NCBI GenBank assembly: GCA_036725605.1
Contig: DAIMDW010000019.1
Location: forward strand, 59,746 to 123,745
Direction: 5' to 3'
DNA from: CALBTQ01 sp036725605
GTDB taxonomy: Bacteria > Lernaellota > Lernaellaia > Lernaellales > Lernaellaceae
DNA length: 64,000 nt
The notes under the pieces are model-generated. The model had not been told where the DNA came from, searched no databases, and saw nothing but the letters and a program-made list of their open reading frames with translations. Position numbers and translations under genes: made by a program. Shown here piece after piece: positions 16,031-25,880 of the stretch; positions within the stretch are counted from its first letter, which is position 1, and the number at the start of each line of letters is the position of its first letter.

Positions 16031-18542
16031 AACTGTCCAGGCACTGACGAACCTTGTGCATGAGCGAATCGATGGTGAAGGGTTTGCCCAGATAGAAAGT
16101 GTCGGGTTCAAGCCGTCCGTCGTCGTCGATGACGTCCTGCGTGTAGCCCGACATGAACAGCACCTTGAGCGCCGGATTGTCCTGCCGCAGGCGCTGACAC
16201 AGCTCGTCGCCGTTCATCTTCGGCATGATCACGTCGATGATCGCCAGGTCGATTTCCGTATGATGCTGCCGCCAGAGTTCGATCGCCTGTTCGCCGTCGT
16301 TGACGGCCAGTACGGTGTAGCCCTGCCGTTCGAGGATCTTCTTGGCCAGCGTACGCACCATATCCTCGTCCTCGACCAGCAGCAGGGTTTCGTGACCGTC
16401 GATCAGCACCGGCCGCCGTTCGGTTTCCTCTTTGGAAATCGCGCCGCGATGAACGGGGAAATAGATCCGGAAGGTCGTGCCGCCTTCGGGCGCCGAATCG
16501 ACCGCGATTATGCCGCCGTTCTGCTTGACGATGCCGTACACCGTGGCCAGGCCCAGGCCGGTGCCCTTGTTTTGTTCCTTGGTGGTGAAGAACGGTTCGA
16601 AGATGTGTTCCTTGGTTTTGGCGTCGATGCCCGTGCCCGTGTCGCGCACGGTCAGCAGCACGAAGTCGCCGGTGATGGGCGGTTCCTCGCTTTCGATCGT
16701 CTGCTCGTGCAGGTGGACGTTTTTGGTCAGGATGTACAATTGGCCGCCGCGCGGCATGGCGTCGCGCGCGTTGGCGCACAGGTTGATCAGAATCTGATCG
16801 ATCTGGTTCGGATCGGCGTGGATGTGGCCGATGTGCGCGCCCGGGTGGAAGGTCAGCTCGACGTCCTCGCCGATGATGCGCCGGAGCATGTTCTGCGCCT
16901 TGGCGATCGTATCGTTGAGGTCGATCGTGCGCGGCGCGATGATCTGCTTGCGGCTGAACGCCAATAGATGCTGGATCAACTTCATCGCCCGGCTGCCGGC
17001 CTGCAGGATTTCCTGGACGTACTCCTTGAGCGGATTCTTGTCGTCCAGATTGGCCAGCAGTAATTCCGCGTAGCCGAAAATGCCGGTCAGGATGTTGTTG
17101 AAGTCGTGCGCGATACCGCCGGCCAGACGACCGATCGCCTCCATCTTCTGCGATTGCCGCAGTTGCTCTTCCAGCGACAGGCGTTTTTCCTCGGCATAGC
17201 GGCGTTCGGTGATGTCGCGCGCCGAGGTGATCACCGCTTTGACCTGACCGTCCGAATCCATCTCGGGCACCAACTGCCAGTCGATCCACGGTCCGTTGGG
17301 CAACTGAAATTCCAGCCGGTTTCCCTGCCCGCTGGTAAACACCTGGTCGATGCCCTTTTTCCACAGTTCGCACAAATCCGGCGGGAAGCCCAACTCCTCG
17401 TGTGTTTTGCCGGTGAATTGTTCCGAAGGGATGCCCGTCAGCTTGATCACGATCGGATTGGTGTACAGATGTCGTATCTGCCGGTCGAAGCGCATGATGA
17501 CATCCGGCGAGTTTTCCGCCAGGGCGCGGAACATCTCCTCACTGTCGCGCAAGGCGTCCTCGGCTTTGATGCGCTCGGTCAGTTCGCGTTGGAAATCGCG
17601 GGTGCGCGCTTCCACCGCCCGTTTCAGCGTCCGATTCCAGGACAGGATGAAACCGATTACCAGCGCGATCATCGTGACCGCGACGATCAGCCATCCCCAG
17701 AAGCGCCGGTCCTTGTACAGCGGCGGTCGATCCAGCTTGATCCACTTGTTCAGGATCTTCTGCTTTTCCTGCACCGCCAGCGTGGTCAGCGATTTTTGCA
17801 GAATGGAATGCAAGAGCGGCCAGTCGCTGCGCGCCGCCATCGACAGCTTGGTGAAGTATTTCAATTTGCCGGAAACCTGCAGATTGGTGATGCCTTCCTT
17901 CTCGATGTAGTACAACGCCACCGGCAGCGTGCCGATGATCGCGTCGACCTCCCCGAACGACACCTTCTGCAAGCCGTCCACCAAATCCTTGACCAGAATC
18001 AGCTTCAAGTCCGGGTGATCCCGGGTAAGCATCTCATGCCAGACATAACCGGACACCACCGCCACGCGATATTGATACAAATCCTCGACGGTGGTGTGCG
18101 CCTGCATGTCGCGCCGGGTGATGACCACCCCGGGCAGCACGATGTACGGGTCGGTGAACAACAAATATTCGAAACGCTGTTCCGTTTGCGCCGCGGCCGG
18201 CAGCAGATCCACGTCCCGTTTGCGCGCCGCGGTCAGCACGTCGCCCCAGGTCTCCATTTGCACCGGCTGAAATTTGATGCCCAGCTTATCGCCGAGCATC
18301 GCCATCATCTCGGCGGAAAGTCCCTGATATACTCCCTTTTCGTTAAACCACTCAATCGGCGGGAAATACGGATCGGGTGCGATGCGAATCACCGGATGAT
18401 TCGCCAGCCACTGGCGTTCCTGTTCGGTGAGATCGACCGTGACGTCCGCTTGCGCAAACGCGGCTCCGACCGCTGCCGAAAACAGCGCCAGCGATAGAAT
18501 TATCCCTGCAAAACGGATAGATAACACCCGAAAGCCAATCAT
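16029..18542 (-). CDS. Hybrid sensor histidine kinase: SBP_bac_3 sensor, PAS, HisKA, HATPase, receiver
   Basis: 837 residues. In order: signal peptide (to ~31); a periplasmic solute-binding type-3 domain at ~45-270 (IRIAPDPYFPPIEWFNEKG, VDLLPAAAQTEQR); a transmembrane helix ~285-305; a PAS domain ~330-455; a HisKA domain with phospho-His in AGGIAHDFNNILTGIFGYAE near 478; and an HATPase with N box LINLCANARDAMPRGG and G boxes DTGTGI and GTGLGLATVYGIV. A C-terminal receiver follows, with phospho-acceptor Asp in LAIIDVIMPKMNGDE near 770. The layout resembles BvgS/EvgS-like kinases, but without a phosphotransfer domain. The sensor fold suggests an amino acid or small organic ligand. No separate response regulator is next to it. 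Confidence 0.92.
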   Translation of the reverse strand: MIGFRVLSIRFAGIILSLALFSAAVGAAFAQADVTVDLTEQERQWLANHPVIRIAPDPYFPPIEWFNEKGVYQGLSAEMMAMLGDKLGIKFQPVQMETWGDVLTAARKRDVDLLPAAAQTEQRFEYLLFTDPYIVLPGVVITRRDMQAHTTVEDLYQYRVAVVSGYVWHEMLTRDHPDLKLILVKDLVDGLQKVSFGEVDAIIGTLPVALYYIEKEGITNLQVSGKLKYFTKLSMAARSDWPLLHSILQKSLTTLAVQEKQKILNKWIKLDRPPLYKDRRFWGWLIVAVTMIALVIGFILSWNRTLKRAVEARTRDFQRELTERIKAEDALRDSEEMFRALAENSPDVIMRFDRQIRHLYTNPIVIKLTGIPSEQFTGKTHEELGFPPDLCELWKKGIDQVFTSGQGNRLEFQLPNGPWIDWQLVPEMDSDGQVKAVITSARDITERRYAEEKRLSLEEQLRQSQKMEAIGRLAGGIAHDFNNILTGIFGYAELLLANLDDKNPLKEYVQEILQAGSRAMKLIQHLLAFSRKQIIAPRTIDLNDTIAKAQNMLRRIIGEDVELTFHPGAHIGHIHADPNQIDQILINLCANARDAMPRGGQLYILTKNVHLHEQTIESEEPPITGDFVLLTVRDTGTGIDAKTKEHIFEPFFTTKEQNKGTGLGLATVYGIVKQNGGIIAVDSAPEGGTTFRIYFPVHRGAISKEETERRPVLIDGHETLLLVEDEDMVRTLAKKILERQGYTVLAVNDGEQAIELWRQHHTEIDLAIIDVIMPKMNGDELCQRLRQDNPALKVLFMSGYTQDVIDDDGRLEPDTFYLGKPFTIDSLMHKVRQCLDS

Positions 18543-18932
18543 GTATTTTTCAACCCTCGACCGGAAAGTAAATGCCGATCTCTTTTAATTATACAATTCT
18601 TCTAAGATATTCCGTCATTTTTTTTAATAACCTCAAGGAAAAAACGCATTTGGCTGTCTTTCCATGGTCAAAATTCACAATTTTGTAAATTTGAAAAATA
18701 AAGCTTGCAATCTAGTCTTATAGCATGTTATATATTTACTACATTGCTAGGTAACGATATAGAGTAATTGAGACGGTAGGCAATGACTTGGCAATAAAAA
18801 AAGTTCTTTTCATAAAACTCATCTGGTGTATAAAAATAAAGACATAGAAAAATATGACAGGCCGCGACCCGTGGAGACGGGTCGCGGTCCGCTACAAAAA
18901 AATTCGCAATAAAAAATTGGGGGGGATAATCC

Positions 18933-21900
18933 ATGAGTCGAATCGGCGCCAAACAACGTATGTATTTGGAAGAAACGTTCGGGAAACGCGTCAATTTCGA
19001 TCGAATGGAGCGAAAGCTCTACAGCCACGACATCGGCTCGGTGCCCAGCATGATCAAACCGCTGATCGGCGATACCGTGCCCGAGGGCATTGTCCAGCCG
19101 GCAAGCGAGCGGGAACTGGCCGAGGTCGTCCGCTGGGCTTACGAACACAATGTCGCCGTCACGCCGCGCGCCAAGGCCTCGTCGGGCTATGGCGGCGTGC
19201 TGCCGATCGAAGGCGGGTTGGTCGTCGATTTCTTCCGGCTCAACAAAGTCCTCAACATCGACGCGCAGGCCAACACGGCCAGCGTCGAAGCAGGCATCGT
19301 CTGGGAGAAGCTCGACCGCGCGCTCGACAAGGCCGGTTTGATGCTCAAGCTGTATCCCTCCAGTTATCCCGGCTCGACCGTCGGCGGCTGGTTCGCGCAG
19401 GGCGGCGCGGGCTTCGGCTCGTACGAAAGCGGCTGGTTCCGCGAGAACGTGGTGAGCGCCCGCGTGGTGCTGCCCACCGGCGAGGTGCGCGAATTTTCCG
19501 GCGACGACCTGGCGTTGATCGCCGACGCCGAGGGCACCACCGGGCTGGTCTACAGCCTGACGATCAAGGTGCAGCCCAAAGAAGAACTGGGCGTGGTCGC
19601 CTTCGGCTGCCCCAACGCCTTCGACCTGCAGAAGATCGTCCAGAAGTTCGTCGATATGAAACTGCCGATCTGGTCGCTGATGTTCATCAATCCGCGCATG
19701 GCCGAAATGAAAAACCGCGCGCCGTTGCCCGAACACCAGGGGCATCCGACCGAGGAACGCGTGCTGTTGCCGGCCTCGTACATCACGACGCTGACCTTCC
19801 GCAAGAAAGACGAACAGGCGATCCTCTCGGTGCTGCCGGATGTCCTTAAACCCTGCGAGGGCGAGATTCTCTCCGAACGCATTGCGCATCACGAGTGGAA
19901 ACACCGCTTCAAGTTGATGGTCGTCAAGCGCCTGGGCCCGAGCCTGGTGCCCGCCGAGGTGATCATCCCCCTGCGTTCGCTCGGCGATGTGATGACCACC
20001 GTCGAAAAGCAGATCAACCAGCCGATCGTCAAGGAAGGCGTCATCCTGCGCGACGGCGGCCACGGCGAACCCGAGGTGGTGATTCTGGGCTTCATCCCCG
20101 CCGACCAACGCAAGTTCAACTTCAACTTCGTCTTCCCGCTGTCGCTGACGGTCAGCAAGATCGCCGAACGCTTCGGCGGCCGCCCCTACGCCACGGGCCT
20201 GTACTTCAAGAACAAGGCGGTCAAGGTGCTCGGGGCCGAACGCGTGGCGCGGCTGAAGAAATTCAAGAAAGAGGTCGATCCCAAGGGCCTGCTCAATCCG
20301 GGGAAGGTCACCGGCTCGGGCCTGCTGGCCATGGCGATGTCGATGGCCAACGTCTTCGAACCGCTGATCCGGCCCTTCGGCAACCACGTGATCACCCAGG
20401 TCGGCGAGCGTCCGCAAACGCCGGTGCGCGACATCCCCGCCGACGTCGCCTGGTACGCCTACGGGTGCAGTCAGTGCGGGTACTGCGTCGAGGAATGCGA
20501 CCAGTTCTACGGCCGCGGCTGGGAAAGCCAGAGCCCGCGCGGCAAGTGGTACTGGCTGCGCGAATACATGGAAGGCCGCGAGGAGTGGAACCAGTTCATG
20601 GTCGACACGATGCTCGTGTGCACGACCTGCGAACTGTGCAACCTGCGCTGCAGCGCGGCGCTGCCCATCGAGCCGTCGTGGATGAAGCTGCGCGGCAAGC
20701 TGATCCACGAAGACAAACGCATGACCTTCCCGCCGTTCGAGATGATGGCCGCGGCGCTGACCGACCAGGGCAACATCTGGGCCGGCTACCGGCGCGACCG
20801 CGACGAGTGGTTCCCGGAGGATCTGCGCGCCAAGGTCGAGCCGGGCGCGACCAAAGCCCCGGTCGTCTACTTCGCCGGTTGCACGGCCAGTTACGTCGAG
20901 AAGGACATCGCGCAGGCGTCGGTGCGGTTGTTGGACGCGGCGGGCATCGACTGGACCTACGTCGGCAAGAAGGAAAACTGCTGCGGCACGCCGATGCTGG
21001 TCGCCGGCAAGTGGGAGGTGTTCGCCGAGACGGTGCGCAAGAACATCGAGGCGGTGCGCACGGTGGGCGCGAAAACGGTGGTCACCTCGTGCCCGGCCTG
21101 CGACATGATGTGGCGGCACGTCTATCCGGATTGGGCCGCGAAAATGGGCATCGAGTACGACTTCGTGTCCAGGCACTACAGCGAGGTCATCGCCGAGAAG
21201 ATCCGCAGCGGCGAGTTCAAGTTCCCCGACAACGGCGGCAAAGAGAAGGTGAAGGTCGCCTGGCACGACTCGTGCCACATGGGCCGCGTCTCGCACGTGT
21301 TCGAGGAGCCGCGCGAACTGATCAAGGCCGTGCCCGGCACCGAGTACGTCGAGCTGCCCTACAACCGCAACGAGGCGCACTGCTGCGGCAGCGTGCTCAC
21401 GCTGATCAAGGATCCGCCGGTCGCCGCGGACATCGGCGTGCATCGGCTCAACGAGGCGGTGGAGGTCGGCGCGCAGAAGCTGCTGGCCGCGTGCCCCTGC
21501 TGCGAGGTGCAACTGCGCGTCAGCGCCGAAAAGGGCAACGTGCCCGTCGAGGTGCAGGACCTGGCGCACTACGCCGCCGCCGCGCTGGGCTTCGAGTTTC
21601 CCGACCCGCATCCGGAGGTGCGCGCGCAGTGGGGCGTGTTCGACGCGTTCATCTCGTTGATGACCCCGCAGGGCTTCGCCGATCTGATGGGCAAGATGTG
21701 GCCGGAGCTGATCGACGCCATGCCCTACGGCATGGGCCCGATGATGCGGGTCATGGGCAAGATCCCCGGCGCGCTGAGCCTGATGAAGCCGCTGTTCCCG
21801 GTGCTTTTCCCGCGCCTGCTGCCCGTGATGATGCCCAAGGTGATGAGCACGATGCTCCAGCGCGTTTCCGAACAGATCGCCATGCCCGACTACATGATCG

Positions 21901-22016
21901 AGCAGATGCCCGGCATGATGCCCAAGGTCATGGACAACCTGATGCCGCACATGATCGGCGACCTCGTCCCGCTGGTCACGCAGCCCATGATCGATTATTT
22001 GCGCGGCCGGGGATAA
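18933..22016 (+). CDS. FAD-binding and 4Fe-4S/CCG-domain oxidoreductase (D-lactate/glycolate dehydrogenase type) with Met-rich tail
   Basis: 1027 residues joining what is often two subunits. Residues ~55-460 are a GlcD-type FAD_binding_4 and FAD_oxidase_C dehydrogenase (VTPRAKASSGYGGVLPIEGG; SSYPGSTVGGWFAQGGAGFG). Two 4Fe-4S clusters follow: CSQCGYCVEECDQF near 511 and CTTCELCNLRC near 562. Two CCG domains come next: FAGCTASYVEKD near 649 with ENCCGTPM near 682, and WHDSCHMGR near 779 with EAHCCGSVL near 816. CCG domains hold noncubane or cubane clusters, as in HdrB and GlpC. The last ~130 residues are a Met/Pro/Leu-rich tail with near-repeats (PGMMPKVMDNLMPHM). It probably oxidises a 2-hydroxyacid or similar and passes electrons to quinone or Etf; the substrate is unproven. 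Confidence 0.85.
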   Translation: MSRIGAKQRMYLEETFGKRVNFDRMERKLYSHDIGSVPSMIKPLIGDTVPEGIVQPASERELAEVVRWAYEHNVAVTPRAKASSGYGGVLPIEGGLVVDFFRLNKVLNIDAQANTASVEAGIVWEKLDRALDKAGLMLKLYPSSYPGSTVGGWFAQGGAGFGSYESGWFRENVVSARVVLPTGEVREFSGDDLALIADAEGTTGLVYSLTIKVQPKEELGVVAFGCPNAFDLQKIVQKFVDMKLPIWSLMFINPRMAEMKNRAPLPEHQGHPTEERVLLPASYITTLTFRKKDEQAILSVLPDVLKPCEGEILSERIAHHEWKHRFKLMVVKRLGPSLVPAEVIIPLRSLGDVMTTVEKQINQPIVKEGVILRDGGHGEPEVVILGFIPADQRKFNFNFVFPLSLTVSKIAERFGGRPYATGLYFKNKAVKVLGAERVARLKKFKKEVDPKGLLNPGKVTGSGLLAMAMSMANVFEPLIRPFGNHVITQVGERPQTPVRDIPADVAWYAYGCSQCGYCVEECDQFYGRGWESQSPRGKWYWLREYMEGREEWNQFMVDTMLVCTTCELCNLRCSAALPIEPSWMKLRGKLIHEDKRMTFPPFEMMAAALTDQGNIWAGYRRDRDEWFPEDLRAKVEPGATKAPVVYFAGCTASYVEKDIAQASVRLLDAAGIDWTYVGKKENCCGTPMLVAGKWEVFAETVRKNIEAVRTVGAKTVVTSCPACDMMWRHVYPDWAAKMGIEYDFVSRHYSEVIAEKIRSGEFKFPDNGGKEKVKVAWHDSCHMGRVSHVFEEPRELIKAVPGTEYVELPYNRNEAHCCGSVLTLIKDPPVAADIGVHRLNEAVEVGAQKLLAACPCCEVQLRVSAEKGNVPVEVQDLAHYAAAALGFEFPDPHPEVRAQWGVFDAFISLMTPQGFADLMGKMWPELIDAMPYGMGPMMRVMGKIPGALSLMKPLFPVLFPRLLPVMMPKVMSTMLQRVSEQIAMPDYMIEQMPGMMPKVMDNLMPHMIGDLVPLVTQPMIDYLRGRG

Positions 22017-22079
22017 TCCCTGGCAGGAATAACTCCTGCACCTGACATTGCCTTCATTGTGTGAAGCCTCGGCCGGGGG

Positions 22080-22124
22080 GGATAAACCCAGGGACATGGT
22101 CTCGTTACGTGTCCCGGTTTATCC
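22080..22124. repeat. Hairpin repeat gggaca-ctcgttacgtgtccc, copy 1
   Basis: An imperfect inverted repeat (ataaacccagggacatg against cgtgtcccggtttat) around ctcgttac. A related copy is at 35697-35744, reading cgggacatgtactcgttacg in the same core. Confidence 0.6.
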
Positions 22125-22130
22125 TCAAAT

Positions 22131-22275
22131 TGTGGGACAAATGGGACACTTTGGGACACTTTGTCCCACGCTTAAAATTTGCGTATCATCAATAATATCA
22201 ACGGGTTATAAAGATTGAGGGGTGGGACACATGGGACAGAGTGTCCCACGCCAATAGGATAGGCGTTCGATGATG
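22131..22275. repeat. Dispersed GGGACA double-hairpin repeat, copy 1
   Basis: Two hairpins, gtgggacaaa...tttgtcccac and gtgggacac...gtgtcccac, are separated by about 45 AT-rich bases containing atatcaacgggttata. The same order recurs at 55107-55247. It lies immediately downstream of the AT-rich gene at 22341-25115. The whole gap 22017-22340 contains only these repeats. Confidence 0.8.
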
Positions 22276-22340
22276 GCATAATATTCAAGTAAAAGGATTG
22301 GTAATGAGTGATTGCTAATTCATCTAGAAAAACTACTTTG

Positions 22341-25115
22341 CTAGGTTAAGTTCTTGTATGATTTTTTGATTACTAGCTGTTGTATCCATGATTTGTCTTT
22401 AACATGCGCTTTCAGTTTGTCTTTCGTATCATTATCCAATCTTATTTGGTCCCAATATCGATTGCAGATATCCAAGAAAGGCATGATGCATTCCTCTTTG
22501 TAATGAAAGTGACTAATATCTCGACCAGCAAGAAAATAGGTTACTTGTCTTATAAACCTACCATCGGGTACCAAATCCATCTTTTGATAATAATTTGCAT
22601 GTGCGCGAATAAAGTTATAGCTGTATTTTTGGTCATGACAGCCTTTGTCTTTAGCAAAACACTTAGCCATCGAATAGAAATAGGATGCGTGAAGATAACT
22701 TTGAGCGTCGTTTACATCATTTATTAAATTTATCAGCGTTGTGCCAATAAGATTCCATATTTCAGGCGAAGTGATGTCTTGGAGAACGGCCCTTGCTAAT
22801 ACGCTTCCTTTGGATGAGTAGTGTTGGATATTACTAAGTTGTAAGTCATTAAACTCGAAACCAAAATGTTCTCCTTTCTTCAAAACGATGCGCAAAAATT
22901 TTAGATCAATCATGTCGAGCAAAAAACAGAATTGATTTATAAAATCTCTGTCCTTTTCAGAAATATCTATGCAAGTGGCGATAGCCCAAAATAGTTTGGG
23001 CGTTAATGAACTTCCAATCTTGGTGATTTTTTGAAACTTACTCAATAATTCCAAACATTTTTTCTTTGCTGGTGGGTAGTAATAATAAAGTTTATACATT
23101 GCTTCAGCAATGCCTCTGGCGTTACGAACTATTGAATAGGGATCAGCCAACATTGCTTTTTGTAAATAATTTTCCAGGGCATCGAAGGTGTCAATTTTTC
23201 GAATGTATCTATAGGTCGATAAAGTCCTGGCGGCATAAATGGGATTGATTTCCTCAATATTTTGAGATCGTTCAATAAACGATCCGGTTGCTACATTAAA
23301 AATACTTTCTCTAACCGGGAAGATAGCTGTCATTGGCTGAATATCGAGAACTCGAATATGATTTTTTTTCAATTCAGACATAAAAAAGAATTGATACATG
23401 TACTTGACATAAAAGGTTAGAAATCGGTCAATGGTATATGGTTTGCTGAATGTTGGTTCAACTTTTACCTGCCCCATAATGATATTATAAGCAACCGTAG
23501 TTAGTTCATTTTTAAAAAGTTCATCTTCCAAAGGATTTTGGTTGGCTTGGATTGTTTTAAATATTTTGGTTTCTTCCATGTAGGAGGGTTCCGTCAGAGG
23601 GGCGTGTATAGCGACGTATGTTGCATATTCCATTTGTAAAAGAATAATCTGAGGTGAATAAAGACATTTTTTGTAGTGAAGAAATTCTTTTTCATATTTT
23701 ATCATATCATTAATGTTTTTATCACGGTTAAAATTTCTCAATAAAGCTGACAAATATTGAAATTGTATAACTGGCGAAGCCGAGAGTATATATGAATTGA
23801 ATGATTGTATGATTGACAAGATTGTTAAGTCGTCATCTTCGTTTTCTTCTTCAAATCTATAAAGTGGAAGCATTTGCAAACAAATCAATATGCACCATTT
23901 GGATTCCAAGTCGGTAGTGCATTTTGAACTAATGTTCATTATGGTTTCGACGAACTGTTCTTTTGTGTTGTTGTAATAGAATGTCATTTTGTCTGTGGTA
24001 ATTTTATACAGAGTTTGCAATACAAAGCTAGTATTACATTGTTCATCCTCCAGACGTTTTTTCAAACGGTGGATAGTTAAATCGTCTGAAATGTTGATAT
24101 ATCCTGATTTGAATCTCATAAATAGATCACAAAAATAGGTGTCCCAGAAGGCGTCCTTATATGCAAGAAGGGAAGAAATACAAGTGTGTAATATGTCATT
24201 CAAGGCCGGAGAGTTTATGTACAGAAGGTGTCGAATAACAACGGATTTTAATATGTTATGGCTTTTTTGAGATTCTTCAATAAAGAAGTCTGGATGGCTT
24301 TCCTGTAAATAAAAGAAATGACGAACAACCTCTTTTGAGAGGTTATGGTTTTTGTAAATATTGATGATCGGTACAACCAATAGCGCCATGGGAGAGTCTT
24401 TTTCATAGTTTAATTGTTCGATGAAAGTAATTATTTTTTGCGAGTGATTGAGCAACATTCGCCAAATTGAGCGAAAAATTTCATTAATGTTGTATTTTTT
24501 TATCTCGTTTACGTTATTTTGTGTAATGGTCAATAATAAATCGATAAAATTTTCATATTTAATGGCATATGTCGGTAGCTCATGATTCATGAGTGTCAAT
24601 TCTGCCTGAGTGGATTGTCCTGTTGCATCGCTATTATCTTTATAAAAAGATTTAATGGTTTCCAAGTCGTTAAACATCTCAAGTTGAGCAATTGGTAAAT
24701 TATTTTTAAAATACGTGCAGTGTAAACGCTGTGACAAATCACTCAAATAATTATAAGCGTCGTCCTCTTTCAAGTGGAAAAATGAAACAAGATTAGAAGA
24801 GCTTTCGTTTAGCATTCTCCATTGTTCTTTGAGGGCGTTGTTCCAATCATCAATGGATGGAATATTGTTATTGTTTATTGAATTGCGTAGTTTTTGTAAA
24901 TAGGGACGTGTAGAAAGGCTGTCATCGCTGACTGAGGGAAAAAGTGAATCGGCATGAAATTGCAATTCTGGCGGAATTGTTGCTTCCCAATCTTTAATGG
25001 CCGCTTTAAAACTCTTTTGAATATTTTTTAGATCAGGAGACAACCTGTGCACTAATTTATTAACAGCAACGCCAAAGACCTTTCCTGTTGCCCAAGCAAT
25101 TATACCAAATTGCAT
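22341..25115 (-). CDS. Large AT-rich hypothetical protein, probably horizontally acquired
   Basis: 924 residues from the ATG at 25115, with TTGGAGAAG just upstream; the longer open frame to 25307 has no ribosome site. The first ~60 residues hold a hydrophobic segment (FGIIAWATGKVFGVAVNKLV) followed by a short amphipathic stretch; the rest looks all-helical, with many paired helices of TPR/HEAT-like spacing. I see no P-loop, nuclease or protease motif. Codon use is strongly AT-biased (Asn, Lys, Ile, Tyr abundant), the opposite of the GC-rich neighbours. Dispersed repeats lie at both ends. I do not recognise the family; a role in defence or signalling is conceivable only from the location and composition. 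Confidence 0.75.
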   Translation of the reverse strand: MQFGIIAWATGKVFGVAVNKLVHRLSPDLKNIQKSFKAAIKDWEATIPPELQFHADSLFPSVSDDSLSTRPYLQKLRNSINNNNIPSIDDWNNALKEQWRMLNESSSNLVSFFHLKEDDAYNYLSDLSQRLHCTYFKNNLPIAQLEMFNDLETIKSFYKDNSDATGQSTQAELTLMNHELPTYAIKYENFIDLLLTITQNNVNEIKKYNINEIFRSIWRMLLNHSQKIITFIEQLNYEKDSPMALLVVPIINIYKNHNLSKEVVRHFFYLQESHPDFFIEESQKSHNILKSVVIRHLLYINSPALNDILHTCISSLLAYKDAFWDTYFCDLFMRFKSGYINISDDLTIHRLKKRLEDEQCNTSFVLQTLYKITTDKMTFYYNNTKEQFVETIMNISSKCTTDLESKWCILICLQMLPLYRFEEENEDDDLTILSIIQSFNSYILSASPVIQFQYLSALLRNFNRDKNINDMIKYEKEFLHYKKCLYSPQIILLQMEYATYVAIHAPLTEPSYMEETKIFKTIQANQNPLEDELFKNELTTVAYNIIMGQVKVEPTFSKPYTIDRFLTFYVKYMYQFFFMSELKKNHIRVLDIQPMTAIFPVRESIFNVATGSFIERSQNIEEINPIYAARTLSTYRYIRKIDTFDALENYLQKAMLADPYSIVRNARGIAEAMYKLYYYYPPAKKKCLELLSKFQKITKIGSSLTPKLFWAIATCIDISEKDRDFINQFCFLLDMIDLKFLRIVLKKGEHFGFEFNDLQLSNIQHYSSKGSVLARAVLQDITSPEIWNLIGTTLINLINDVNDAQSYLHASYFYSMAKCFAKDKGCHDQKYSYNFIRAHANYYQKMDLVPDGRFIRQVTYFLAGRDISHFHYKEECIMPFLDICNRYWDQIRLDNDTKDKLKAHVKDKSWIQQLVIKKSYKNLT

Positions 25116-25425
25116 AACTTCTCCAAAAATTATTATGATTGTATTTATATCATTATCAAAAATATCAATGATGAACAAGATCTTATGCAGCTTCAATATT
25201 GCGAAAAAAATTTGAGCGCAACGTAAATATAATGTCACTCTTTGTCTTTGAAGAGCACATGGATGTAGATATAAACATTTTGTGCAACTTCTGTGAGAGG
25301 CGTTCAATTTTACACTCGGCAGAGGCTTCGTTCAGAGTGATCAACTTGTCAGGCGGAGGATAGTGTGCTGTTGCGAATAAATAAAACGTTTGGTGACGTA
25401 CTATCCCCAATTTCAAGGAGTGCTC

Positions 25426-25641
25426 ATGGAGAAAAAACAGCAGAGTTACCAGATCGGCGAGTTGATCGTGATCGGCATCACCTTCGTGCTATTTGTAAAT
25501 AATCCTACACCCCTTGTCAGGGGTTGCCTGATCTGGGCGAGCCGCCATTACCAGGGCTATCGCCCTTCGCTACTGACCTTCCGCCCCTCCGGGGCTTGTC
25601 GGCTCCGGGTGTCTCAATTCGGAAGTCAGCCAAAGGTGTGA
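25426..25641 (+). pseudogene. 5' remnant of a gene interrupted by dispersed repeat B/C
   Basis: A strong ribosome site (caaggagtgctc) precedes an ATG and about 24 plausible codons, opening MEKKQQSYQIGELIVIGITF. After ~25505 the sequence becomes family B repeat (caccccttgtcaggggttgc, then ccagggctatcgcccttcgc), through which the frame continues to a chance stop. The natural reading is a membrane-protein gene start cut by repeat insertion. The gap 25116-25880 contains nothing else I can support. Confidence 0.5.
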
Positions 25642-25735
25642 TGGTTCGCACACGGTACAGCTTTCGCCTGGCGGCGAAAACTATGGCACACGGAAAAGGA
25701 GTACGACCATGTCCTGACGGGCAAGACCGTGGCGC
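25509..25735. repeat. Dispersed repeats B (partial) and C
   Basis: The left part matches the right end of family B (7770-7840, 36000-36085). It is followed by caattcggaagtcagccaaa, the inverse of the junction at 7546-7565, and then by a family C core at 25658-25699, agctttcgcctggcggcgaa. The blocks are thus rearranged relative to the other loci. Confidence 0.7.
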
Positions 25736-25880
25736 CCGATCTGGTTGTGAAATTTATGGCACACGTAAGTTGTGTGCGGCGATAAAAAACAAGGGCGGAA
25801 CCGTGGGATTCCGCCCGTGACAGGCATTCAGCTCAATGAATGGCGACCGCCGCTATCAAGCGGGAGTCGTCGTCGTCGGA

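Noticed and set aside
18819..22097. 1092-codon open frame antisense to the FAD/Fe-S oxidoreductase
   Set aside because: No domain, no ribosome site and shadow composition; the plus strand has intact cluster motifs.
22131..25735. Prophage or integrative element around the AT-rich 924-residue gene
   Set aside because: No integrase, structural phage gene, tRNA target or terminal direct repeat was found at its ends.
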